A stretch of DNA of 64,000 nucleotides from Coriobacteriia bacterium (lineage in GTDB: Bacteria > Actinomycetota > Coriobacteriia > Anaerosomatales > SLCP01): positions 1 through 64,000 of the forward strand of contig JAUVXE010000006.1 in assembly GCA_030603745.1 (NCBI GenBank). The letters are read 5' to 3'. Both the position numbers and the translations under genes were made by a program. Below the pieces are notes generated by a model that worked only from the letters and a program-made list of their open reading frames with translations, had not been told where the DNA came from and ran no database searches. Below are positions 35,675-44,486 of the stretch, in pieces (the stretch's first letter is position 1; each line of letters opens with the position of its first letter).

Positions 35675-36394
35675 GTGGAGATCGGATCCATCGGCGTGGT
35701 GGCCGCGTTCGTCGCGGGCCTTCTCTCGTTCCTCTCGCCCTGCGTCCTGCCGCTGATCCCCGGCTACCTCTCGTTCATGACCGGGCTCACCGTCGCCGAC
35801 CTCGAGGGCGGCGCGTCCCGCCGGGCCTCGCTCGTCCCCGCGCTCCTCTTCGTCGCCGGCTTCTCGACGGTCTTCATCGTGCTCGGCGCGTCGGCCAGCA
35901 TCCTCGGGTCGCTGCTGCTCGAGCATCGCTTCTGGCTCGAGCGGGCGGCCGGGCTCCTCGTGATCGCCTTCGGGGTGCTGATGCTCGGGCTGATCAGGCT
36001 GCCGTGGCTCTACGGCGAGGCCCGGTTCGACCTGTCGCGCGCCCGTAGGTTCGGGCCGGCGGCCGGGTTCGTGATGGGCGCGGCGTTCGCTTTCGGCTGG
36101 ACGCCGTGCGTGGGCCCGGTCCTCGGCGCGATCCTCGCGCTCGCCGGGGCCTCCGCGAGTGTCGGGCAGGGGGTCGTCCTCCTGCTCGCGTACTCGGCCG
36201 GGCTCGGGGTGCCGTTCGTCGCCGTCGCGGCGCTGTTCGGGACGATGTCACCCCTGCTCGCGCGCGTGAATCGCCACGCGCTGCTCCTGAACCGGGTCGC
36301 GGGCACGCTGCTCATCGCGGTGGGGCTCCTGATCGCGACCGGCCGGATGTCGCTGCTCGTGGGTGCGCTCGCCCGGGTCGTGCCCCAGCTCTGA
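35675..36394 (+). CDS. ccdA: CcdA/DsbD-type transmembrane electron carrier
   Basis: A 239-residue membrane protein with six helices. Redox cysteines are Cys23 in SFLSPCVLPLIPGY and Cys145 in FGWTPCVGPVLG, the hallmark pair that moves electrons from cytoplasmic thioredoxin to extracytoplasmic thiols, for example in cytochrome c maturation or disulfide control. GTG at 35675 follows GGAAGGA. The operator-bearing promoter links it to the same repressor as the thioredoxin gene, its natural electron donor. Confidence 0.9.
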   Translation: MEIGSIGVVAAFVAGLLSFLSPCVLPLIPGYLSFMTGLTVADLEGGASRRASLVPALLFVAGFSTVFIVLGASASILGSLLLEHRFWLERAAGLLVIAFGVLMLGLIRLPWLYGEARFDLSRARRFGPAAGFVMGAAFAFGWTPCVGPVLGAILALAGASASVGQGVVLLLAYSAGLGVPFVAVAALFGTMSPLLARVNRHALLLNRVAGTLLIAVGLLIATGRMSLLVGALARVVPQL

Positions 36395-36407
36395 GGCCGC
36401 TCTCCGG

Positions 36408-36436
36408 TTGGTCGCGGGCATCCGGTGCATTACGAT
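36408..36436 (+). promoter_or_regulatory. Promoter for the SpoIIE-type phosphatase gene
   Basis: TTGGTC (36408-36413) and TACGAT (36431-36436) are 17 bases apart. The expected start near 36443 supports translation from GTG 36474 rather than from an upstream ATG. Confidence 0.55.
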
Positions 36437-36473
36437 GGGCACGGATCGCACCGGAGACAGGGGCGGACAGGGA

Positions 36474-39400
36474 GTGAACCCGAGACGGGATCGCCGGGCG
36501 CAGAGCCTGGCCACCAGCGTCATGCTTCTCACGCTCGTGATGACGATGCTCTCACTCAGCATCGTCAGCCTCGCCGCGCTCGTGGGCGTCTACGACCTCG
36601 CCCGCAGTCAGGTCAGCGCCCGCCACCAGGCCTACCTCCAGGCGGTCGCCGGTGACATCTCGCTCCGTCTCGACCCGGCCCGCCGACTGGTCACGCGCGC
36701 GATCGCCGTCTCGGTGGACACCGAGACCGGGGCGGTCGACCGCTCCGCCATGGCGGCACAGTTCGACACCGGGATCGAATTCGTCGACCAGCTGCTCCTC
36801 GTGAACCGCGATGGCACCGTGGTGAGCTCGTACCCGACGTTCCGCGCGCCGAGGACGGTCGAGCAGCTCCCGCTCGTCGCCGAGGCGACCCCGGACGACA
36901 CGTTGTTCCACTACGAGCGGACCGACAACGCCGCCGACTCGCGCCTGTGGGCAGCGCGGGCGGTGGAGGGGGAGAGCGGGCTCGTGATGGTGGCGCGCGT
37001 CCGCTCCGGGTTCGTCCGACCCGTGGTGGACCGGTTCGCCGACCAGTCGATCGGCCGATGGACGCTCCTGATAGACGGGCAGGGCGCGCCGATCGTCTCG
37101 AGCGTGGGCGCCTCGGGACTGGTTCCTGAGAGCGTGGTCTACGACGCGGGAAGCGGCCCGCAGTCCGAGGGGACGGTCTCGGCGGTCACCGACGACGAGA
37201 CGATCATCTGGGGCCACTACCTCGGCATCGAGGGCTTCCCCGGACTCGAGTGGCGTGCGGTGATCGTCGAGCCGCGCGCCTCGATGGTCATGGCGACCGT
37301 TCGCGCGCTCACCCCGGCGGTGCTCGCCCTGTTCGTGAGCGGGCTCACCACGCTCGTTCTCGTCTGGGTGTTCGCCCGCCGGCTCGTCTCGCCCCTCACG
37401 CACCTCGAGGAGCGTGCACGCGAGGCGGTCACCGGCGCATACGTGCGCCCGCTCGAGAGCGACCGCACCGACGAGGTGGGCCGTCTCGCGCTGGCGTTCA
37501 ACGCGATCGCGCTGCGGCTGAACGCCCTCCACGACCTCTCGCAGCTGCTCGCCTCCTCCTCACGCCTCGACCAGGTCCTCGACGGCATCGTCTCGGCGAT
37601 GGGACACATCGTGGGCACCGCGAACGTGGCGGTCTTCCTCATCGACGACCAGCGGGGCACGCTCGCGCTCGCCCGCGCGCGGGACCTCGCAGACGACGCG
37701 GTGACCGGGGTCGCCCTCGACGAAGGGTCGTGGCTGGTCGAGGCGATGCACGCCGCCGGCCCCGAGGAGCACACGGCCTTCGGCGACGATGTCGCGACCT
37801 TCGTTCCCGGGACGTACGGCTCCACCGTCACGGTGCTCACCGCGCCGCTCGTGGTGGGTACCGAGCCCCTCGGCGTGGTGCTCGTGATCGAGGACGGGCG
37901 TCGCGTGTTCACCGAGGCCGAGACGGAGATGGTGCGGACCTTCAGCGCCCAGGCGGCGGTCGCCGTGCACAACTCGCGGCTGTTCGAGGTCGAGACGCGG
38001 TCGCGGACCGAGGCGGAGGTCCTGCGCGCCGTCGCCGAGCAGCTCACGCACCCCAGCGCGCTCGCCGAGTCGCTCGAGAGCGTCCGCGAGACCTCGGCGA
38101 TCCTGCTCGGGGCCTCGGTCACCGGCCTTGCGGTCCTCGACCGTCCGGCGTTCGGGCTCTCACCCGCGACGGACGCGGCCCTCGAGCGGTGGATCCTCGC
38201 GGCGTGGCGCGAGCAACGCGGGGAGGACGGGGCGACGACGATGGTCCTCGAGGCGGGGGACGGAGAGGCGACACGGCACCTGCTCGAGCAGACCTCGGCC
38301 TCGCGCGCGCTCCTGACCACGGTCGAGACGGACGGTGAGCCGCGGGCGGTGCTCGCGTTCATGCGCAGCGGTGAGCGCGCGTTCACGCTGCGCGACCAGC
38401 GGCTCGCGGCGACGCTCGCCAACCAGCTCGCCCTTGCGCTCGACAGCGCGTACCACTTCGAGCAGGCGAGCCAGCGCGCGGTGAACCTCGAGACGATCTT
38501 CCGGATCAGTCAGGCGGTCAGCTCCTCCCTGCAGACCAAGGTCGTCCTCAACCGCGTGCTCGACGTCGTGCAGAAGATCTTCACCGCCGACGCGATCGCG
38601 CTGATGACCTACGACCCTGCGTCGGGCCGGATCGTGACCGAGATGGCTCGCGGCATGATCTCCTCGGACATGCTCTACTTCGAGACGGAGTCGGGACAGG
38701 CCGGTCCCGGCATGGTGTTCGCGAGCGGGGAGCCGTCGCGGACCTCGCCCCTCAGCCCGCAGGCCGGCGGCATCGAGGCTCTCGCCGCCGCGCAGGGCCT
38801 GCGGTCCCTGGTGTCGGTGCCCCTGCTCGCGCGGGGCCGCAGCATCGGGGTCCTCACCGTGTTCTCCACGGCTGCCGAGGCGTTCACCGACGAGGACACC
38901 GGGCTGTTGCACACGTTCGCCTCACAGGCGGCGCTCGCGATCGACACCGCGAAGCTCTATGGCAAGGAACACATGGTCGCCTCGGTCCTGCAGGCGTCGA
39001 TCCTGCCCTCCACGCTCCCGGAGTTCCACGAGGTGGAGTCGAGCAGCGTCTACCTGCCGGCCGGGGTGGAGGCCGACATCGGCGGCGACTACTACGACCT
39101 GTTCCGCTCGCCCATGGGGACCATCTTCATCGTCATGGGTGACGTGTGCGGGAAGGGTGTCGTCGCGGCGACGAAGACCTCGATGATCAAGTACACGGTC
39201 CGGGGACTGGCCGCGGCCGGCCTCGGCCCGGCCGAGGTCCTCACCGAGGTCAATCGCATGGTCGCCGACACCGGCGACACGAGCGACATCGTCACGCTCT
39301 GGATCGGCGAGCTCGACGCCGAAGCGGGCACCCTCGGCTACGCCAACGGCGGTCATCCGGCCGCGCTGTTGCGCCGGGAGGCCGACCGCTCGATCGTGCG

Positions 39401-39710
39401 GATGCCGCCGACCGGGGCGCTCCTCGGCGCCTCCGCGTCGGCGGGATACGAGCTCGAGACCGTGGGGGTCGAGCCGGGCGATCTGCTTCTTCTCTACACC
39501 GACGGCGTGACGGAGGCGCGACGTGGGAATAAGTTCTTTGGCGAAGGGCGGGTCGAGCGGGTGCTTCGCGCCAGCGCCGACGCCAACGATGCGACACAGC
39601 GGCTACTCTCCGCACTCGATCGGTTCGTTCCAGGAGCGATACGCGACGATGCGGCCATCCTCGCGCTACGGGTGTCCGGCGCCGACGCGCCGACGGAATC
39701 GAACGGTTAG
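36474..39710 (+). CDS. HAMP-GAF-SpoIIE membrane phosphatase
   Basis: A 1078-residue signalling protein. A helix near residues 15-40 and one near 275-300 enclose a Cache-like extracellular region; a HAMP domain (about 300-355) follows. Three GAF-like domains occupy roughly 365-510, 520-670 and 690-835. The PP2C/SpoIIE domain (about 855-1065) has IGGDYYDLF, MGDVCGKG, NGGHPAALLRR and LLYTDGVTEARRG. GTG 36474 is preferred because the promoter leaves no room for the ATG at 36435. It probably dephosphorylates the STAS domain encoded 9 bases downstream. Confidence 0.9.
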   Translation: MNPRRDRRAQSLATSVMLLTLVMTMLSLSIVSLAALVGVYDLARSQVSARHQAYLQAVAGDISLRLDPARRLVTRAIAVSVDTETGAVDRSAMAAQFDTGIEFVDQLLLVNRDGTVVSSYPTFRAPRTVEQLPLVAEATPDDTLFHYERTDNAADSRLWAARAVEGESGLVMVARVRSGFVRPVVDRFADQSIGRWTLLIDGQGAPIVSSVGASGLVPESVVYDAGSGPQSEGTVSAVTDDETIIWGHYLGIEGFPGLEWRAVIVEPRASMVMATVRALTPAVLALFVSGLTTLVLVWVFARRLVSPLTHLEERAREAVTGAYVRPLESDRTDEVGRLALAFNAIALRLNALHDLSQLLASSSRLDQVLDGIVSAMGHIVGTANVAVFLIDDQRGTLALARARDLADDAVTGVALDEGSWLVEAMHAAGPEEHTAFGDDVATFVPGTYGSTVTVLTAPLVVGTEPLGVVLVIEDGRRVFTEAETEMVRTFSAQAAVAVHNSRLFEVETRSRTEAEVLRAVAEQLTHPSALAESLESVRETSAILLGASVTGLAVLDRPAFGLSPATDAALERWILAAWREQRGEDGATTMVLEAGDGEATRHLLEQTSASRALLTTVETDGEPRAVLAFMRSGERAFTLRDQRLAATLANQLALALDSAYHFEQASQRAVNLETIFRISQAVSSSLQTKVVLNRVLDVVQKIFTADAIALMTYDPASGRIVTEMARGMISSDMLYFETESGQAGPGMVFASGEPSRTSPLSPQAGGIEALAAAQGLRSLVSVPLLARGRSIGVLTVFSTAAEAFTDEDTGLLHTFASQAALAIDTAKLYGKEHMVASVLQASILPSTLPEFHEVESSSVYLPAGVEADIGGDYYDLFRSPMGTIFIVMGDVCGKGVVAATKTSMIKYTVRGLAAAGLGPAEVLTEVNRMVADTGDTSDIVTLWIGELDAEAGTLGYANGGHPAALLRREADRSIVRMPPTGALLGASASAGYELETVGVEPGDLLLLYTDGVTEARRGNKFFGEGRVERVLRASADANDATQRLLSALDRFVPGAIRDDAAILALRVSGADAPTESNG

Positions 39711-39719
39711 GACCGGCTG

Positions 39720-40505
39720 ATGGGATTCACGATCGACCGGCGTGAGGCTCAGCGCGCCTGCGTCTTCCATATCGACGGGGACATCGACGTCGCGGTGGTG
39801 CCCGAGCTGCGCGGCGCGCTCGACCAGGTGATCGAGACCGGCTGCGAGAACGTCGTGCTCGACCTCGCCGAGGTCACCTACGCCGACAGCTCGGCCCTCG
39901 GGCTGCTCGTCTGGCTCGACCACCGGCTGCAGCCGAGCTCTGGCAAGGCGGTGCTTTCGGGCGCGAGCCAGGAGGTGGCGCGCATCTTCGAGCTCTCGGG
40001 GCTGCTGAGCGTCGCCGGGGCGCTCGAGACGCGCGAGGACCTCGACACCGCGGTCGCGTGCTTCGGGCCGCCCGAGCGGCCGGTCGAGCCCGAGTGGAGC
40101 GAGACCATCGAGATCCCGGCCGACGTCAGCGTGCTCGCCGGCGTGCGCGAAGCGGTCTGCGACCTGGTCGCGCCGCTCGACTTCGGCGAGTCGGCGCTCT
40201 TCGACATCAAGGTCGCGCTCGGGGAGGCCCTCGCCAACGCGGTGCGGCACGGATCGGCAGACGACGGTGACGCGGCCGTGCGCCTCGACGTGACCGGCTA
40301 CGCCGACCGGGTCGTCATCGACGTCACCGACTCCGGTGCGGGATTCGACGGCGACCACGTCTGTAGCGACGACGTCTACGCGGTCGGAGGGCGCGGGATC
40401 ATGTTCATGCGCGCGCTGATGGACCAGGTCTGCTTCTCGTGTCTCATGGACGGCGGCACCCGCGTCACCCTCGTGAAGCACCGTCCGGCCCGGGCGGCGG
40501 AGTGA
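39720..40505 (+). CDS. Fused STAS antagonist and anti-sigma serine kinase
   Basis: A 261-residue two-domain protein. Residues 1-110 are a STAS domain (SpoIIAA/RsbV type) with the phosphorylatable DSS at 56-58. Residues 125-255 are a HATPase_c_2 serine kinase (RsbW/SpoIIAB type) with the N box GEALANAVRHGS, DSGAGFDG and GGRGIMFMRALMD. The two partners are normally separate proteins encoded side by side; here they are joined. ATG at 39720. With the upstream SpoIIE phosphatase it forms a compact partner-switching unit. No target sigma factor is adjacent. Confidence 0.88.
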   Translation: MGFTIDRREAQRACVFHIDGDIDVAVVPELRGALDQVIETGCENVVLDLAEVTYADSSALGLLVWLDHRLQPSSGKAVLSGASQEVARIFELSGLLSVAGALETREDLDTAVACFGPPERPVEPEWSETIEIPADVSVLAGVREAVCDLVAPLDFGESALFDIKVALGEALANAVRHGSADDGDAAVRLDVTGYADRVVIDVTDSGAGFDGDHVCSDDVYAVGGRGIMFMRALMDQVCFSCLMDGGTRVTLVKHRPARAAE

Positions 40506-40506
40506 C

Positions 40507-41658
40507 GTGTCGCCTTCCGCCGTCGAGCGCACCGCCTCGTCCGGGGCACCCATCCGGATCCTCATCCTCAGCGCGACCTTCGGGGGCGGGCACTGGTCCG
40601 CGGCGATGGCGCTGCGCGACTACCTGCGGTCGCGACACGCGGACCGCGTGACCGTCGAGGTCATCGACTTCTTCGAGGAGTTCACGCCCAGCCTCAACGT
40701 GTTGGCCAAGTTCGCCTACCAGCAGTCCGTCCAGTTCTTCCCGGTGGCCTACGGCACGTTCTTCGAGCTCTCCAACAAGCTGCCGACGAACCCCGTGGTC
40801 CACGAGCTCAAGATCATGGGGCTCGCCCGTGCCGCGTCGTTCATCGACGAGTGGGCGCCCGACGCCGTCATCTCGACCTTTCCCGTGGCCGGCGGCGTGG
40901 TCGCGGACATCAAGACCGCCCGTCCGGTCCTCTCGGCGACCGTCATCACCGACTTCGGGGCGCACCGCACCTGGCTGCACCCCGCGACCGACCTCTACTT
41001 CGCCGCCTGCGACGAGGTGCGCGAGGACCTCGTGGTGCGCGGCATCCCGTGGGACCGGATCGTGGTCTCGGGTATCCCGATCCGCGAGAGCTTCACCGAG
41101 TCGGTCTCCGCCGAGGAGGTCCGCCGCGAGCACGGGCTCGCCGAGCGGTTCACGGCCCTGCTCGCGCCCATCGGGGGGAGCGCGAGCGACGCTGCCGCGC
41201 TCGCGTCGCGGATGGCCGCCTCCGGGATCCAGGTCGCGGCGGTGTGCGGGAGGCACGAGCGGCTCCGGAAGCGGATGGAGTCCGTGGCCGCCCGCCAGGA
41301 TCTTGTGAAGGTGTTCGGGTATGTGGATGGAATGCATAGTATGATGAGGGCTGCGGACGTTCTGGTCGGAAAGGCCGGCGGCCTGACCGTCTCGGAGGCC
41401 CTCGCGATGAGGTTGCCGCTGCTGATCTTCAACCCGGTGCCCGGGCAGGAGGTCTACAACGTCGACTTCCTCGTGAACTACGGCGCCGGGATGTGGTGTC
41501 GTGACGAGGATGATGTGGTGGAGAAGGTCCGCTTCTTGTCCACGCATCCCGGACGTCTCGCGCAGATGGCGGACAACGCGGGTGCGCTCGGAAAGTCCGG
41601 GGCCGTTCAGGTGGTCTGTGAACGGGTCCTCGCGGGAGTCCGCGCTGGTAGAGCCTGA
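40507..41658 (+). CDS. MGDG-synthase-type glycosyltransferase
   Basis: A 383-residue GT-B enzyme. The N-terminal half is the MGDG_synth domain with the loop SATFGGGHWSAA, and the C-terminal half a GT28-type domain with FGYVDGMHSMMRAADVLVGKAGGLTVSEALA, the nucleotide-sugar site. Relatives transfer galactose or glucose to diacylglycerol (UgtP/MGD type). GTG at 40507 is one base after the preceding stop, so it is coupled to the partner-switching genes. Donor and acceptor are not settled by sequence. Confidence 0.88.
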   Translation: MSPSAVERTASSGAPIRILILSATFGGGHWSAAMALRDYLRSRHADRVTVEVIDFFEEFTPSLNVLAKFAYQQSVQFFPVAYGTFFELSNKLPTNPVVHELKIMGLARAASFIDEWAPDAVISTFPVAGGVVADIKTARPVLSATVITDFGAHRTWLHPATDLYFAACDEVREDLVVRGIPWDRIVVSGIPIRESFTESVSAEEVRREHGLAERFTALLAPIGGSASDAAALASRMAASGIQVAAVCGRHERLRKRMESVAARQDLVKVFGYVDGMHSMMRAADVLVGKAGGLTVSEALAMRLPLLIFNPVPGQEVYNVDFLVNYGAGMWCRDEDDVVEKVRFLSTHPGRLAQMADNAGALGKSGAVQVVCERVLAGVRAGRA

Positions 41659-41673
41659 GGAGGATGTCCGGAG

Positions 41674-42243
41674 ATGGATCTGTTCGAGGCGATCGAGCAA
41701 CGACACTCGGTCCGAGCCTTCAAGCCCGATCCCGTACCCCGTGAGATGATCGAGCGGCTGATCGCCGCCGCCGCAGCGGCGCCTTCGGCGATGAACGAGC
41801 AGCCCTGGCGCTTCTACGTGACCACGGGCGAGACGCGTACCCGGGTCGGGGAGATCATGGCGCGCGGCACCACCCACCTCGAGGAGTTCATCGACGTCAT
41901 AGGGCCGGAGCACCATGCCAAGGCGGTCGAATGGTACTCCGAGCTCGGCCACGCCCCCGTCGTGATCGTCTGCACGATGCCGCGGGTCGACGACGAGTTC
42001 TGGCGCCTCAACAAGCACCTGTCGATCGGGGCGGCCATCGAGAACATCCTGCTCGCCGCGACCGCCCTCGGACTCGGGGCGTGCAACATCACCTTCTCGT
42101 TCTACGTGCGCGACGAGCTCTTCGAGGCGCTCGGCGTCCCGGAGGACCGCACGATGGTCGCGATCATCGCGGTCGGGTACGCCGAGGACGAGCAGCCCGC
42201 CCCGCCGTCCCGCGAAGCCGACGTGGCCGTGTATCTCGACTGA
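41674..42243 (+). CDS. Nitroreductase family flavoprotein
   Basis: A 189-residue FMN-dependent oxidoreductase fold. FMN-contacting motifs are RHSVRAF (residues 10-16), PSAMNEQPWRF and the GLGACNITF segment near residue 135; the normal PxSxxNxQPW order is kept. Substrates of single-domain members range from nitroaromatics and quinones to reductive dehalogenation. ATG at 41674 follows GAGGATG. The stop overlaps the HAD gene start as TGATG. Confidence 0.85.
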   Translation: MDLFEAIEQRHSVRAFKPDPVPREMIERLIAAAAAAPSAMNEQPWRFYVTTGETRTRVGEIMARGTTHLEEFIDVIGPEHHAKAVEWYSELGHAPVVIVCTMPRVDDEFWRLNKHLSIGAAIENILLAATALGLGACNITFSFYVRDELFEALGVPEDRTMVAIIAVGYAEDEQPAPPSREADVAVYLD

Positions 42244-42941
42244 TGGTCCGCGCAGTCTTCTTCGACGTCGGCAACACGTTGCTCTACCCGTACCCGAGCG
42301 TCTCGGAGGTGTGCCGCCAGGTCCTTGCCGAGGCGGGCCACGAGCGCGATCTCGCCGATATCGACCGCTACATGCCCCTCGTCGACGCGTTCTACGAGGA
42401 CACCTACCGGGCAGACGACACCTTCTGGACCGACGAGGAGCGCACCTCGCAGGTCTGGGTCGGCATGTACTCGCTCCTCTGTCGCAAGCTCGGGATCGAG
42501 GACGACGCCGAGACCCTCGCGACGCGCGTCTACGACGAGTTCGGCGACCCCGGCCGGTGGCAGGCGTACGCTGACGTCCTTCCCGCGTTCCAACGCCTCA
42601 GGGAGCGGGGTCTGTCCCTCGGGATCATCTCGAACTGGGACCGCCGCCTCGAGTCGATCCTCGAGGGACTCGGCCTGACCGACGTGCTCGACACCGTGAT
42701 CTCCTCGGCGAGCGTGGGGCTGCACAAGCCGGATCCGCGCATCTTCGAGCACGCCTGTGAGCGCCTCGGCGTCATGCCCGCCGAGGCGGTCCACGTGGGT
42801 GACCACCACTACGCCGACGTCCTCGGCGCGAGGACCGCCGGCATGCGTCCGGTGCTCATCGACCGGATCGGCGCGCACGATCCCGGCACCGTGCTCACCA
42901 CGCTCGATCGCCTTGAGGCGGAGCTCGGCTGGACACCGTAG
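42243..42941 (+). CDS. HAD-superfamily hydrolase
   Basis: A 232-residue haloacid-dehalogenase-like phosphatase of subfamily IA. Motif I is FFDVGNTLL, where the second Asp is replaced by Asn (DxG-N), as seen in the REG-2/HDHD3 group. Motif II is IISNWD, the Lys is in GLHKPDPRIF and motif IV is HVGDHHYADVLGA. A helical cap covers residues 15-90. The substrate is unknown. The start overlaps the preceding stop. Confidence 0.85.
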   Translation: MVRAVFFDVGNTLLYPYPSVSEVCRQVLAEAGHERDLADIDRYMPLVDAFYEDTYRADDTFWTDEERTSQVWVGMYSLLCRKLGIEDDAETLATRVYDEFGDPGRWQAYADVLPAFQRLRERGLSLGIISNWDRRLESILEGLGLTDVLDTVISSASVGLHKPDPRIFEHACERLGVMPAEAVHVGDHHYADVLGARTAGMRPVLIDRIGAHDPGTVLTTLDRLEAELGWTP

Positions 42942-42992
42942 TCGCGGGGCGCTCCCGCGTGCTGTCGAACGAACCGATGGAAGGGGAGGGCC

Positions 42993-44486
42993 ATGGCCCT
43001 GAAGGACCTGCGTGAGTACATCGCGCTGCTCGAGCAGCGCGGACAGGTGCGACGGATCACGACCCCGGTCGATCCCGAACTCGAGATCGGAGAGATCACC
43101 GACCGCGTGAGCAAGGCCTACGGCCCGGGCCTCATCTTCGAGAACCCGGTCTCGCGCGCGACGGGGACCCCATACGAGATGCCGGTCGCCATCAACCTCA
43201 TGGGCAGCTACGACCGCATGGCGTGGGCGCTCGGCGTCGACGCCGACACGGGCACGTGGCGCGACCTCGACGCCAAGGCCAAGCAGCTCATGGAGATGCT
43301 GCCGCTCGACATGCCCGCCTCGATGAAGGGCAAGCTCGACATCCTGATGAGCCTCAAGGACGTCGCGGGCGCGGGCGCCAAGGAGGTCAAGCCCGCCAAG
43401 GCGCCGGTCCAGCAGGTCGTGCTCCGGGGCGACGACGTCGACCTGACCAAGCTGCCCGTCTTGACCACCTGGCCTGAGGACGGCGGTCCTTTCATCACGC
43501 TGCCGCTCGTGGTCACCAACAATCTGAAGGGCCGCCCCAACCTCGGCATGTACCGCCTGCAGGTCTTCGACCGCGCGACCACCGGGCTCCACATCCACGA
43601 GCACCACGATGGCGCCAAGAACCTGCGGGAGTGGGCCGCGGCGGGCCATACGCGCATGCCCGTCTCCGTCGCGCTCGGCTCGGACCCGGTCACGATCTTC
43701 TCAGCGACCGCCCCGGTGCCTCCCATCATCGACGAGTACCTCTTCAGCGGGATCCTGCGGGGAGAGCCGGTCGAGGTCGTCAAGTGCGTGACCAACGACC
43801 TGCTCGTGCCGGCGCACGCCGAGATCGTGCTCGAGGGTTACGTCGAGATCGGCGAGATGCGCTGGGAGGGTCCCTTCGGCGACCACACGGGCTACTACTC
43901 GCTCGCCGACGACTTCCCCGTCCTCCATGTCGAGGCGATCACGATGCGCCGCGACCCGATCTACCCCACCACCATCGTCGGCCGCCCGCCGATGGAGGAC
44001 TGCTACATGGCCAAGGCGACCGAGCGGATCTTCCTGCCGGTCATCAAGGCGATGATGCCCGAGGTCGTCGACTACGACCTGCCGCTCGAAGGCGTCTTCC
44101 ACAACTGCGCCATCTTCCAGATCAAGAAGGAGTTCCCCGGCCAGGCGTTCCGCGTCATGAACTTCGCCTGGTCGATGGGGCAGATGATGTTCACGAAGTT
44201 CGTGATCGTGGTCGACGAGGACGTCGACTGTCACGACTACTCGCAGGTCGCGTGGCGCTGCTTCAACAACGTCGACCCGAGCAGGAACATCCTCATCAGC
44301 AAGGGGCCGCTCGATCGCCTCGACCACACGAGCAACTTCGAGAGCTTCGGCTACAAGATGGGCATCGACGCCACCAGGCCGCTGCCCGGCGAGGGGCATG
44401 AGCGCGACTGGCCCGATGCGCTCGAGATGGACGCCGAGGTCAAGGCTCGAGTGGACGCGATGTGGAGCGAGCTCGGCCTTGAGTGA
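42993..44486 (+). CDS. UbiD-family prenyl-aromatic decarboxylase (menaquinone)
   Basis: A 497-residue UbiD-type decarboxylase that needs prenylated FMN. Typical pieces are LREYIALLEQRGQVRRI at the N-terminus, EDGGPFITLPLVVT, MGRPPMEDCYMAKA-like text (VGRPPMEDCYMAKATERIFL) and the conserved acidic segment GEMRWEGPFGDHTGYYS. Directly followed by UbiA- and UbiX-type genes, it fits the late step of futalosine-pathway menaquinone synthesis (MqnL role); the mqnABCD genes are not in the window. ATG at 42993 follows AAGGGGAGGG. Confidence 0.9.
   Translation: MALKDLREYIALLEQRGQVRRITTPVDPELEIGEITDRVSKAYGPGLIFENPVSRATGTPYEMPVAINLMGSYDRMAWALGVDADTGTWRDLDAKAKQLMEMLPLDMPASMKGKLDILMSLKDVAGAGAKEVKPAKAPVQQVVLRGDDVDLTKLPVLTTWPEDGGPFITLPLVVTNNLKGRPNLGMYRLQVFDRATTGLHIHEHHDGAKNLREWAAAGHTRMPVSVALGSDPVTIFSATAPVPPIIDEYLFSGILRGEPVEVVKCVTNDLLVPAHAEIVLEGYVEIGEMRWEGPFGDHTGYYSLADDFPVLHVEAITMRRDPIYPTTIVGRPPMEDCYMAKATERIFLPVIKAMMPEVVDYDLPLEGVFHNCAIFQIKKEFPGQAFRVMNFAWSMGQMMFTKFVIVVDEDVDCHDYSQVAWRCFNNVDPSRNILISKGPLDRLDHTSNFESFGYKMGIDATRPLPGEGHERDWPDALEMDAEVKARVDAMWSELGLE

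Noticed and set aside
19270-40505. SpoIIE-type phosphatases, WhiA and STAS/kinase domains as evidence of spore formation
   Set aside because: These domains are common in non-sporulating Actinobacteria for general signalling. No spore coat, spoIIG, spoIVA or similar genes are present.
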